Positions 36,330-44,546 of a stretch of 64,000 nt of DNA are shown here, one piece after another (positions within the stretch are counted from its first letter, which is position 1; each line of letters begins with the position of its first letter). The stretch is from positions 496,001-560,000 of the forward strand of contig NZ_JALIRP010000001.1 in assembly GCF_022898935.1 (NCBI RefSeq), in the 5' to 3' direction. The stretch comes from Paenibacillus mangrovi (GTDB taxonomy: Bacteria > Bacillota > Bacilli > Paenibacillales > Paenibacillaceae). The notes under the pieces were generated by a model that was not told where the DNA came from, searched no databases, and saw only the letters and a list, made by a program, of their open reading frames with translations. The position numbers and the translations under genes are program-made.

Positions 36330-36674
36330 ATGAATATCCTACAAGCGATCACTCAAGAACAGCTTCGTAAAGATATCCCAAGTTTTCGTCCTGGCGACAC
36401 TTTGAAAGTGCACGTTAAGGTTATCGAGGGATCTCGCGAGCGTATCCAGTTGTTCGAAGGTGTTGTAATTAAACGTCGCGGTGGCGGAATCAGTGAGACT
36501 TTTACAGTTCGTAAAATTTCTTACGGTGTTGGTGTGGAAAGAACTTTCCCAATCAACTCGCCAAAGATCGAGAAAATCGAAGTGGCTCGCCGTGGTAAAG
36601 TACGTCGTGCGAAGCTTTATTATCTTCGTGAACTTCGCGGTAAAGCAGCTAGAATTAAAGAAATTCGCCGTTAA
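36330..36674 (+). CDS. rplS: 50S ribosomal protein L19
   Basis: A 114-residue L19 located at the subunit interface. It starts [19 protein letters not shown], followed by [30 protein letters not shown] and ends [20 protein letters not shown], all standard. GGAAGGAGGGAG lies before the ATG. Unlike in B. subtilis it is not next to trmD but has its own promoter and two terminators. Confidence 0.98.
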   Translation: MNILQAITQEQLRKDIPSFRPGDTLKVHVKVIEGSRERIQLFEGVVIKRRGGGISETFTVRKISYGVGVERTFPINSPKIEKIEVARRGKVRRAKLYYLRELRGKAARIKEIRR

Positions 36675-36688
36675 TAAACGGACAACGT

Positions 36689-36720
36689 TGAAGGGCTTGA
36701 TTTCAAGCCCTTTTCGTTTT
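36689..36720 (+). terminator. First terminator after rplS
   Basis: AAGGGCTTGA pairs with TTCAAGCCCTT (36691-36713), followed by TTTCGTTTT. Confidence 0.85.
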
Positions 36721-36737
36721 AGGATAAAAAATGTTAC

Positions 36738-36760
36738 GGCTCCGTATAGGAGCCTTTCTT
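36738..36760 (+). terminator. Second terminator after rplS
   Basis: GGCTCC (36738-36743), five-base loop, GGAGCC (36749-36754), then TTTCTTTT. Confidence 0.75.
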
Positions 36761-36824
36761 TTCGGTAAAATATGAAAATGTCGTGTAATCTCATGCAAAT
36801 GATGCGAGGAGAGGACGGTGAAGT

Positions 36825-37445
36825 ATGGAGCAGGATATTCAGAATGATGGGATGGAGCTAATAGAGCAGGATCAAAAACCACCCAAAAAAGCGAAAAGTG
36901 AAGTTGTGGAATGGCTTAAAGCGATTATGATTGCTCTGATTCTGGTGGCTCTCATTCGCTGGCTTCTCTTTAAACCGTTTATCGTGGACGGACCTTCGAT
37001 GCAGCCTAATTTCCATACGGGAGAGCGGCTTATCGTCAATGAAATTGTGTATGACATCCGGCCTCCACAACGTGGAGAAGTCATCGTGTTCCATGTTCCT
37101 TCCGAAGGGAAGGATTTCATTAAGCGGGTCATCGCTGTTGCGGGCGATACGGTCAAGGTGGAAGGCGACACGGTAACGGTGAACGGCAAGCCAATCGATG
37201 AACCCTACATAAAGGACGCGATTGAACAGAGTCATAAAAATGGCCAACTGTATAATGACAAGGATTTTCCGAACATCGCATTCCCTGATGATAAAGTGCC
37301 GGAAGGCCATGTATTTGTCATGGGGGATAACCGCTCCGACAGTACAGACAGCCGGATGATCGGATATGTGCCGCTTAGCGACATCGTAGGGCGCGCAGAT
37401 TTGATATTCTGGCCTGTCAAGGATATAGAAATGATAAATCATTAA
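36825..37445 (+). CDS. lepB: Signal peptidase I
   Basis: A 206-residue type I signal peptidase that cleaves signal peptides on the outer face of the membrane. A charged N-terminus is followed by one membrane anchor (about 31-50). The Ser-Lys dyad is Ser58 in DGPSMQPNF and Lys100 in FIKRVIAVAGD; box E is GDNRSDSTDSR. GAGGAGAGG stands before the ATG. SipS-type genes sit here between rplS and rbgA in many bacilli. Confidence 0.95.
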   Translation: MEQDIQNDGMELIEQDQKPPKKAKSEVVEWLKAIMIALILVALIRWLLFKPFIVDGPSMQPNFHTGERLIVNEIVYDIRPPQRGEVIVFHVPSEGKDFIKRVIAVAGDTVKVEGDTVTVNGKPIDEPYIKDAIEQSHKNGQLYNDKDFPNIAFPDDKVPEGHVFVMGDNRSDSTDSRMIGYVPLSDIVGRADLIFWPVKDIEMINH

Positions 37446-37497
37446 ACAATCCACCGATGAAAGCGGCTGGTTGTAGGCAAAAAATGAGGTGATGACG

Positions 37498-38364
37498 GTG
37501 ACGATTCAATGGTTTCCTGGTCATATGACAAGAGCGCGCCGCCAAATACAGGAAAAGCTGAAGCTGATTGACGTGGTTATCGAGCTGATCGATGCCCGTC
37601 TTCCGCTTTCCAGCCGCAATCCGATGATTGACGAAATATTGCAGGGCAAGCCGCGGCTGATCATTATGAACAAAGCGGATCTTGCGGATCCTACGGTCAC
37701 GAAGCAGTGGCAGGAATATTTCAAGGAGCAGGGTCATACGGCTTTCCCGGTGGACGCTTCGACTGGCACAGGAGTGAAAGATATTCCGGGCCAGCTAAAG
37801 CTTTTGCTGAAAGAGAAAATTGACCGGCAAATCGCCAAAGGCATGAATCCAAGAGCGATCCGCGCGCTGATTGTAGGGATACCGAATGTCGGCAAGTCCA
37901 CGCTGATCAACCGACTGGCCGGACGAAGTATCGCAGCAACGGGCGACCGTCCGGGCGTGACCAAAGGGCAGCAGTGGATTAAGGTAGGCGGCGAGATCGA
38001 GCTCCTGGATACACCGGGTATCCTATGGCCCAAATTCGAAGATCAGAATGTGGGCTACAAGCTGGCTGTGACGGGCGCGATTAAGGAAGAGATTCTGAAT
38101 GCAGAGGATATCGCCTTTTTCGCGGTGAAATACTTGGTCAGATATTACTGGGGCGCATTCAGAGAGCGATTTGAGCTGGAAGAAAGCACCCCGCATAATC
38201 CGGATGAAAGCGACGAGATTGTGGCGATCATGGAAGCGGTGGGACGCAAACGGGGATGTCTTGTCAGTGGGGGAAGGGTTGATCTTGAAAAGGCCTCCCG
38301 TACTTTGCTGAGAGAGCTTCGTGCTGGCAAAATGGGACGTTTCTCTATGGAGTCCCCGTATTAA
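37498..38364 (+). CDS. rbgA: Ribosome biogenesis GTPase RbgA (YlqF)
   Basis: A 288-residue circularly permuted GTPase needed for late 50S assembly. The order G4 (NKAD), G1 (GIPNVGKST), G3 (DTPG) is permuted as in the family, and the C-terminal RNA-binding domain follows. GTG at 37498 gives [17 protein letters not shown], the family start, with GAGG eight bases before; ATG and GTG codons slightly upstream lie in the ribosome binding site. It precedes a terminator. Confidence 0.96.
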   Translation: MTIQWFPGHMTRARRQIQEKLKLIDVVIELIDARLPLSSRNPMIDEILQGKPRLIIMNKADLADPTVTKQWQEYFKEQGHTAFPVDASTGTGVKDIPGQLKLLLKEKIDRQIAKGMNPRAIRALIVGIPNVGKSTLINRLAGRSIAATGDRPGVTKGQQWIKVGGEIELLDTPGILWPKFEDQNVGYKLAVTGAIKEEILNAEDIAFFAVKYLVRYYWGAFRERFELEESTPHNPDESDEIVAIMEAVGRKRGCLVSGGRVDLEKASRTLLRELRAGKMGRFSMESPY

Positions 38365-38465
38365 TCGACTATAGTGAAGACCCGCATTCAAGATTCAAAA
38401 CTGCATTAAATACGATTATAGAATGGTGCAGCTTCGCTGAGATTTATACATTCTATAGTCTTAAG

Positions 38466-38490
38466 AAAGCCGCCGAAAGGCGGCTTTTTT
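38466..38490 (+). terminator. Terminator of rbgA
   Basis: AAGCCGCC, GAAA tetraloop, GGCGGCTT, then T-run: a textbook intrinsic terminator. Confidence 0.93.
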
Positions 38491-38604
38491 GCTGCTGCTG
38501 GCATATGTTGTCAGTATGGGAGAAAATGGATGTTAGCTGTATGATTATATGGTAATCTTAAATGTAAATAAGTTAGTCTCTTTTTCGAACTCTTCATGAT
38601 TCAT

Positions 38605-38652
38605 GCTGCGAAGCTCAGACAGTTTGTCTCAGCTGAGTTCGTTCTACGCAGC
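38605..38652 (+). promoter_or_regulatory. Long hairpin in the deacetylase leader
   Basis: GCTGCG (38605-38610) pairs with CGCAGC (38647-38652), with inner AGACA/TGTCT around a GTT loop and further partial pairing, ending 36 bases before the TTG start. There is no T-run, so it is not a standard terminator. The rest of the 324-base gap before the gene shows only the rbgA terminator. Confidence 0.45.
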
Positions 38653-38688
38653 CCACTGGATTCAATTTATTGAAAAGGGGAGAAGAGC

Positions 38689-39858
38689 TTGAAGCGGAAA
38701 TGGCTGATAACAACGGGGGTAGGGATCTTGTTGGCGGCAGTGGTAAGCGGGGTATTAATCAAGGGATTGACGCCCGGCGCAAATTCTTCCAAACAGCCGA
38801 CCGATGTGAACAAGCGGTTCCCTATTCAGCCGTTAGGTCATGAAAGTCCTCCTCATAATGCCGCAAAAAATGGGAAAACAGGGGGAGGAGCGGGAAAAGG
38901 TTCCGCAAATTCAGGATTGGTGCTGCAAAAAGAAAGCACGTCACTTCAGGATACTTCTTTTCAAAATGAAAATCCAGACAGGATCTTCTATCGTAACAAA
39001 GTCATCACACTGATGTATCATGAGGTTACACCGGTTCAGGAAAATAAGAAAAGTTTGAAAAAGGCCAAGTTCGAGCAGCAGCTGGAACTAATGAAAGACA
39101 ATGGATTTCAGTGGATTACGATGAACCAGTATGTCGATTTCGTTCTGCATGCCAAGCCAGTACCCCCAAATGCGGTGCTGATGACGTTTGATGACGGCTA
39201 TGAATCCTTTTATGATGAAGTTTATCCGCTTCTGCTCCGGTATCATGTGCCGGCCACAAATTTCCTGATCGTAAATACGATCGATAATCCTAAACATAGC
39301 GGCATTTCCAAGCTAAGCTGGGAACAAATTCAGACAATGCATCAGCATGGTGTGGACTTTTACAGTCATTCCTACGATTCTCATTTTTATGCTCCTCTCG
39401 ATGCGGAAGGTAAACGCTCGAAGGCGACTCTAAGGGGACCGATTTATCTGCAGAGTCTGGGCCGCAAAGAAACGAATGAGGAATACCTGGCGCGCGTGCG
39501 CAGCGACCTGGAAGAAGCTAATTCCATTCTCCGTGATAAGCTGGGCAACACCATGAACGTTATCGCCTTTCCTTATGGTGTTTTCTCTCCGGCTTTGCTC
39601 CGGGTATGCAAAGAGCTGGATACACCGGTTTCTTTCACGGTGCTTCCCGGCATCAATACACCTGGAAGCCTGAACGGTTACCGGGTGAATGCAGGCGGTG
39701 TGGATAATGATCCGGAAGCGTTGATCGCGCTGATGAAAGAAGGTGCTATCCCGACAGGGAAAAAGCAAAGCACTGGCAAATCGGGTTCAGGAGGGGTAAT
39801 CGTAATACCGAAGCCGTTCCCGTTAGTAATAAACACAACACGCATCAGGGCTGATTAG
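38689..39858 (+). CDS. Membrane-anchored polysaccharide deacetylase (IcaB/PgaB-like)
   Basis: A 389-residue carbohydrate esterase 4 protein. An N-terminal membrane anchor (WLITTGVGILLAAVVSGVLI) and a long Gly/Ser/Lys-rich linker (30-100) lead to a NodB domain with VITLMYHEV, the catalytic Asp168-Asp169 in MTFDDGYESFY and His227-x4-His232 in SHSYDSH. The four-residue spacing between histidines and the short N-terminal motif resemble the poly-N-acetylglucosamine deacetylases IcaB and PgaB rather than peptidoglycan deacetylases (His-x3-His). TTG is the start, preceded by AAAGGGGAG. No ica-type synthase is adjacent. Confidence 0.88.
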   Translation: MKRKWLITTGVGILLAAVVSGVLIKGLTPGANSSKQPTDVNKRFPIQPLGHESPPHNAAKNGKTGGGAGKGSANSGLVLQKESTSLQDTSFQNENPDRIFYRNKVITLMYHEVTPVQENKKSLKKAKFEQQLELMKDNGFQWITMNQYVDFVLHAKPVPPNAVLMTFDDGYESFYDEVYPLLLRYHVPATNFLIVNTIDNPKHSGISKLSWEQIQTMHQHGVDFYSHSYDSHFYAPLDAEGKRSKATLRGPIYLQSLGRKETNEEYLARVRSDLEEANSILRDKLGNTMNVIAFPYGVFSPALLRVCKELDTPVSFTVLPGINTPGSLNGYRVNAGGVDNDPEALIALMKEGAIPTGKKQSTGKSGSGGVIVIPKPFPLVINTTRIRAD

Positions 39859-39968
39859 CAGAAACTACTGGAAAAGCCATGCAGCAGTGCCCCGGATCAA
39901 GTATAATGTTCTGAGCAGGAAACACGGACTGGGAGAGAAGGGGTCCGGGGAGAGCAAGGGGGAACAAC

Positions 39969-40589
39969 ATGACAGATTTACTAATGCACGAAAAAGAAGG
40001 CTGGGCTCAATCTTATCAATATATTGCAGGCATCGATGAAGTAGGGCGGGGATGCTTATTCGGGGATGTGGTCGCCGCCGCCGTCATTCTTCCCGTTGGC
40101 TTGGTGCTGGAAGGCGTGGACGATTCCAAAAAGCTAAGCGAAAAGAAACGCGAAGCGCTGTACGATCAGATTATGGAGCAGGCCGTCGCCATTTCCGTTG
40201 GCTATGTGGGCGCCGAGACGATCGACCGGATTAATATCAAGCAGGCGGCAAGACTGGCGATGAAAAAGGCGGTTCAGGGACTGCCGGTAGCGGCTGATTA
40301 TCTTCTTGTTGATGCGGAGAAGGTGGACGTCGAGCTTCCACAGCTGTCCATCATCAAGGGGGATGCGACCAGCCAGAGCATTGCCGCTGCTTCCATCATT
40401 GCTAAGGTAACGCGGGACAGGCTTTGCAAAGGGGAATGGGAAGCGAGGTATCCCGAATACGGCATTGCGATACATAAAGGCTATGCAACCAAATTGCACC
40501 GGGAGCAGATTCTTGCACTGGGGCCTACTCCGATGCATCGCAGAAGCTTTCTGAAGAATCTGGAAGTCGTTCAGGAAACCCTCTTCTAA
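39969..40589 (+). CDS. rnhB: Ribonuclease HII
   Basis: A 206-residue RNase HII that removes ribonucleotides and RNA primers from DNA. Catalytic Asp23-Glu24 are in GIDEVGRG and further acidic residues in LLVDAEKVD and the SIIAKVTRD region. The segment after GIDEVGRG reads CLFGDVVAAAV rather than the common PLAGPVVAAAV, a notable change beside the active site, though the catalytic residues are retained. AAGGGGGAA lies before the ATG. Place and order match B. subtilis rbgA-rnhB-ylqG. Confidence 0.94.
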   Translation: MTDLLMHEKEGWAQSYQYIAGIDEVGRGCLFGDVVAAAVILPVGLVLEGVDDSKKLSEKKREALYDQIMEQAVAISVGYVGAETIDRINIKQAARLAMKKAVQGLPVAADYLLVDAEKVDVELPQLSIIKGDATSQSIAAASIIAKVTRDRLCKGEWEARYPEYGIAIHKGYATKLHREQILALGPTPMHRRSFLKNLEVVQETLF

Positions 40590-40667
40590 GGCATTTATTC
40601 ACTGTCGCAAGGCAGGTGCCGATAAAAAGAAAAAAGGGAATCGTACGATTGAAGGAGGAAGAGAGAC

Positions 40668-42635
40668 GTGAATATTGGATCGTTGATCCGCGGTTTGATG
40701 GGTGAGACCAAGGCGGGGGATGCGAAACAGCTGGAAATGAAGACCGGCCAGGTGGTTAGAGGTGTGGTGCTCAGCGTCTCGGAGGACGGTCAGGAGGCAG
40801 TGGTGCAGATTCAAGGAGTTAAGGTGAAGGCAGCCCTTGAGTCACCAATGCAGGCGGGGCAGGCAACGCTGCTGCAGGTACAGCCGCCCGCAGCAAATGG
40901 GATGATGGTCCTGAAACCGCTCGCGGAGTCGCCATATACGGAGCTGCCATCCCAATCCATGGCGGATGTGCTGGATGCTCTGGGGCTTGCAGATACGGAT
41001 GAAAACCGGACGATGATTCAGGCCATGAAGTCCGGAGGAGTGCCGCTTACGAAAGAGAATGCGGAACTATTCAGCCGGCTCTTGCAACAAAAGCCGGCGT
41101 CGGTACCGACCGAACAATGGGTGGAGTCTGCAGCGATCGCTTTGCAGCGCGGATTGCCAATCACGGCGGAAAGCGTACGCGGTCTGCAACAGGCCGTTTT
41201 CGGACCGCTTCTGCATGAGCTGCTGGCTGTACTGGATGAACAGCTGGAATCAGCGCAGTCAGTGGCTGGACAGGCCAAACCTGCAGGGACGGGTGAAGCA
41301 GGGGCAGCCAACAAGGCTTCTGCGAACGGTACTGCTTCAAATACTACACAGACTCAAACACAGGTGAATCCGCCGCAGGAGGCCGCCGCTAAGGGAGCGG
41401 CAACGTCTTCTCAGGCAGGAAGCGGTGTAGGTGCTTTACTAGAGGGGGCAGCCAGCGATAATGGGCTGCAGCCGCTGATGGCGAAGCTGCAGCAGGTACT
41501 GCAGCAGCTTCGAACCGTGCCGCTGACCGGCGCAGCTGTTCCTGCGCAGCAGGGAGGCACAGAGGCGGCCGGCTCCGCTCCGGCCGCAGGTGTCGCACCG
41601 CCGCAAGAGCAGGCGGTGCAGGCAAGCTCTGGCCGCCTAGCGGGGCCAGAGCCCTTGCCGCCCCAAACCCCCGGCGCAGAGCCGTGGGTGGGGCGGCTCT
41701 TGAAGCTGCTCGGTGCAGAGCACGAGCAGCAGGGCCTGCGCGGGGCCAGCACGCCCGCGCAAGCGCCTGAGGCCGCGGCGGGGAACGCGCGGCCTTCTCA
41801 GGCTGCACCGGCCATGGGCCAGGGTGCAGCGACGCAGGCAGCGGGCCAGGCGGAGCCCGCTGCCCCGGGCGGCGGCATGCCTAGCGCCGCCGCAGGCGCT
41901 GCGCGGCAGCCCGCGGCTTCGCCAGCGGGTGGGGCGGGCCCGCAGCAGCCTGCCGCTGAAAGCGCGGCCGGGCATGGGCAGCAGGCCCGCACGCTACAGG
42001 CTGCCGGCGTACAAGCGGCAGCCTCCTCCATCCCGGCTGCAGAGATTGCCGGGATACGTACGGAGCATGCCTTGCAGGGCACCGGCCCTCAGGATACGCT
42101 CAAAGGCATTCTGCTGCAGCTCGTAAACCATGAGGAGGCGCCGCAAGCGTTGAAAGAAGCGGCGCAGCAGCTGATTTCCCATCTGACGGGTCAGCAGCTG
42201 CTGCTCAATACTGACCGGACGGCGCCATTTGCCCAAGTCACTTTGTTTCTGCCTCTCAACGGGCCAGATGGACAGGAAACCGCATCCATACAAATTCAAT
42301 CCCGGCGTGGTCCAAAAGGCGAGTTGGATGCTTCCAACTGCCGATTATGGTTTGACCTACACATGAAACATTTGGGGCAAACGCTGGTGGATGTGCAGGT
42401 CGTTGACCGGATCGTCAGCTTGAAGGTTCATAACGATTCGGATTGGGCCGGAGAGCTGATGACCAGCCATCGTGAAGAAATATCCGGCGCGATGGAGTCA
42501 CTTGGCTATCAGCTGCTGTCGATGAAGGCAGAGCCGATGCCGGTGAGAGCAGAGGATCCGAAGCAGCCTCATACAGGTGCTACGGTGAATGATTATGTAC
42601 CCCAGAGTTATAAAGGGGTGGATTTCAAGGTATGA
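40668..42635 (+). CDS. ylqG: YlqG-like protein with FliK-type C-terminus
   Basis: A 655-residue protein at the ylqG position. An N-terminal ~200-residue folded part (starting MNIGSLIRGLMGETKAGD, with a beta-rich GQVVRGVVLSVSEDGQEAVVQIQG segment) is joined by an Ala/Pro/Gly/Gln-rich low-complexity linker (about 205-460) to a C-terminal ~150-residue domain (TLFLPLNGPDGQETASIQIQSRRGPKGELDAS, MKHLGQTLVDVQVVDRIVSLKV) that resembles the flagellar hook-length control (FliK) C-terminal fold. The linker region is extremely GC-rich. The function is unknown. GAAGGAGG precedes the start, and its end overlaps the FlhB-like gene by four bases. Confidence 0.75.
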   Translation: MNIGSLIRGLMGETKAGDAKQLEMKTGQVVRGVVLSVSEDGQEAVVQIQGVKVKAALESPMQAGQATLLQVQPPAANGMMVLKPLAESPYTELPSQSMADVLDALGLADTDENRTMIQAMKSGGVPLTKENAELFSRLLQQKPASVPTEQWVESAAIALQRGLPITAESVRGLQQAVFGPLLHELLAVLDEQLESAQSVAGQAKPAGTGEAGAANKASANGTASNTTQTQTQVNPPQEAAAKGAATSSQAGSGVGALLEGAASDNGLQPLMAKLQQVLQQLRTVPLTGAAVPAQQGGTEAAGSAPAAGVAPPQEQAVQASSGRLAGPEPLPPQTPGAEPWVGRLLKLLGAEHEQQGLRGASTPAQAPEAAAGNARPSQAAPAMGQGAATQAAGQAEPAAPGGGMPSAAAGAARQPAASPAGGAGPQQPAAESAAGHGQQARTLQAAGVQAAASSIPAAEIAGIRTEHALQGTGPQDTLKGILLQLVNHEEAPQALKEAAQQLISHLTGQQLLLNTDRTAPFAQVTLFLPLNGPDGQETASIQIQSRRGPKGELDASNCRLWFDLHMKHLGQTLVDVQVVDRIVSLKVHNDSDWAGELMTSHREEISGAMESLGYQLLSMKAEPMPVRAEDPKQPHTGATVNDYVPQSYKGVDFKV

Positions 42636-42937
42636 GTGATAAACCTCAGGAGCCGACACTCTTAATGAAAAAGGCGGTTGCCCTTAAATATGCACCCGGT
42701 GAAACGGATGCGCCTGTGGTGGCCGCCAAAGGCCGGGGCAGAATAGCCGAGGCCATTCTTGATAAGGCCAAAGAACACGGAGTGCCCGTTCAGGAAGACG
42801 CCGCACTGGTGGAAGTCTTGTCCAAACTGGATCTGGATCAGCAGATTCCGCCTGAGCTGTACCAGCTTGTAGCGGAGGTACTGAGCTACGTTTACCGGGC
42901 AGACCGGTTGGCACGAGAAAGGGAAAACGAATGGTAG
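42632..42937 (+). CDS. ylqH: FlhB C-terminal domain-like protein (YlqH)
   Basis: A 101-residue protein equivalent to the cytoplasmic domain of FlhB/EscU export-switch proteins without the membrane part: AVALKYAPGETDAPVVAAKGRGRIAEAILDKAKEHGVPVQEDAALVEVL is typical, but the autocleavage motif NPTH is replaced by TDAP, so it should not self-cleave. It is translationally coupled to the FliK-like gene before it (ATGA overlap) and to yraN after it. The pairing of a FliK-like and an FlhB-like protein outside the flagellar operon is conserved in bacilli. Confidence 0.9.
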   Translation: MSDKPQEPTLLMKKAVALKYAPGETDAPVVAAKGRGRIAEAILDKAKEHGVPVQEDAALVEVLSKLDLDQQIPPELYQLVAEVLSYVYRADRLARERENEW

Positions 42938-43317
42938 CACGGATGAACAGGCAAAAGGATAACCGCCGTGAGAAGGGGGCGGCAGCGGAACAAGCTGCCT
43001 GCCGCTACCTGGCTTCCCGGGGGTATACCATTATAGAGAGGAACTGGCGCTGCCGCAGTGGTGAGCTCGATATCGTAGCCGAGCTGGGACGAATGGTGGT
43101 TATCGTTGAGGTACGCAGCCGGAGTGTCGGTACGCGTTTTGGAACTGCAGCGGAATCGGTCGATTTCCGCAAAATTCGTCAGGTCAGAAACACGGCTCTT
43201 ACCTATCTTCATTATAAACAGCTGGAAGAAAGGGAGCTCAGATTCGATGTTATGGCAATCGAGCTGGATGTAGACATGAATATAGCTTCTCTTCAGCATA
43301 TCGAAGGTGCTTTTTAG
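42931..43317 (+). CDS. yraN: UPF0102 (YraN) family protein
   Basis: A 128-residue YraN-family protein with a nuclease-like core: RREKGAAAEQAACRYLASRGY, then RNWRCRSGELDIVAELGRMVVIVEVRSRS with the Asp-(x)-Glu-x-Arg arrangement of PD-(D/E)XK nucleases, where Lys is replaced by Arg in EVRSR. The function is not established. The ATG at 42931 overlaps the previous stop by seven bases behind AAAGGG. A terminator follows about 150 bases later. Confidence 0.9.
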   Translation: MVARMNRQKDNRREKGAAAEQAACRYLASRGYTIIERNWRCRSGELDIVAELGRMVVIVEVRSRSVGTRFGTAAESVDFRKIRQVRNTALTYLHYKQLEERELRFDVMAIELDVDMNIASLQHIEGAF

Positions 43318-43473
43318 TATACATAAGCTGTATTCCTCACAGCGGGAGCCTTCACAACAGTCTTGATGGCCCCGGCAAAGATTTGGGAATTTTAAAGGTG
43401 ATTCAATATGTAAATTTAAAGAAGAAGTAAATTGCTTTTGAGGCTTAAAACGAAAAGATCCTGAAATACAGAT

Positions 43474-43512
43474 GCCGTTCACCTTCAGTCCATGAAGGGG
43501 ACGGCGTTTTCT
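43474..43512 (+). terminator. Terminator downstream of yraN
   Basis: GCCGT and CCTTCA (43474-43487) pair with TGAAGG and ACGGC (to 43505), followed by GTTTTCT. Confidence 0.7.
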
Positions 43513-43624
43513 GCTTCTTCAATCATGTCTAGATCATATTATTGACAGCGGATGACGAAGCTTATGATGATATAGACTGTCTTCCAGCCCTGCTTACATC
43601 GAAAAAATATAAAAATTTCGCAAC

Positions 43625-44442
43625 GTGAACACATATGTCAGATGGGGTTCGATCGCTGCCTGCATCGCACTTGTAATAGGGCTTTCCATTTATAAAATTC
43701 CCCATGAGCCGCAGCCTGCTTCCCTGCAAATATCGCAGCAGTCTCCGGCCTCACAGGAATTCGGAAATTTTTTAATTACAACGGATATCGTTATGCATTC
43801 GTAGGCGATGGCGCTCAGTTTAAATTCACAGGAGTGGAGCCTGTAAAATCGCTTGGAACATTAGACATTGATATCAACCAAGAAAGCGACGAGAAGAACG
43901 ATGAGGATAATTATGTTGAAAAGGATTATGCCACGACTTTTGCCGTAGATGGAATGCTTTATGAAATCCCGACTTATCCATCCCATTTCCGCATTGCGGT
44001 TAAATATGAGCAAAATTATTATCTGGCAGAAATCGTGGGGAAGGTAAACGGCTCTGCGATAACTGCAAAGGAATATCTGGATATGTCTAACCTGAAGGAG
44101 CATACGAAGGACATCGATATTCTTAATCATGTGGGGAATGATGAGCTTAAGAAAGTTACAGATCATGCTTCTATGGAGTCCATCATTGAGGGACTGTACA
44201 GCGCAAAAACGGCTGAATTAACGAACAAAGAATATGAAGCTATTGCAGAGGCCCAATCTCTTGGGAAATCGTATCAGCTGAAGTTCAATCTCAAGGACGG
44301 GACCCATATGGCTATGTATATCATTCCCGAATTAAAAGTCGTGTCTATGGGGGATGCTTATTATCAATTGCCCGATACTTTCTTTGATCAAACTGGCGAT
44401 GTTTTTTCAGGTCTGAAACAAGAAGCGCTGCCGCTCTACTAA
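43625..44442 (+). pseudogene. Frameshifted gene for a membrane-anchored protein of unknown function
   Basis: From GTG 43625 the frame encodes a membrane anchor (WGSIAACIALVIGLSIYKI) and a Gln/Ser-rich linker, then shifts at the T6 run at 43768-43773. With one extra T the frame continues without interruption as ...EFGNFFNYNGYRYAFVGDG and onward for about 220 residues to 44442 (ending QEALPLY). The downstream part alone is open from a GTG at 43834 but lacks a ribosome binding site. A second discontinuity may lie before 43625, where codons LTADDEAYDDIDCLP and KKYKNF end in a neighbouring frame. The protein could be an anti-sigma-like or lipoprotein-type sensor; no family is recognised. It is either a true pseudogene, a slippage-controlled gene or a sequencing error. 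Confidence 0.7.
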
Positions 44443-44495
44443 GTAAATGGCCCGAAGCTGAGCATTGCCGGAGAACACGAGTTCATATTCCATGA

Positions 44496-44531
44496 CCAGT
44501 TGGATCAACATGTTGATCCAACTGGTTTTTT
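44496..44531. terminator. Terminator built on a 30-base perfect palindrome
   Basis: 44496-44525 is a perfect palindrome (arms CCAGTTGGATCAACA) followed by six T on the plus strand. It ends the frameshifted gene and probably limits yifB transcription from the other side. Confidence 0.88.
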
Positions 44532-44546
44532 CAAGATGATTTCTTT

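Noticed and set aside
41389..42299. Several long minus-strand and alternate-frame open frames within the FliK-like gene
   Set aside because: They are by-products of very high GC (few stop codons) in the Ala/Pro-rich linker; none has a ribosome binding site or plausible composition.
43542..43569. TTGACA followed by TATGAT before the frameshifted gene
   Set aside because: The spacing is only 15 bases, and the same bases read as codons of the possible upstream part of that gene, so a promoter is not supported.
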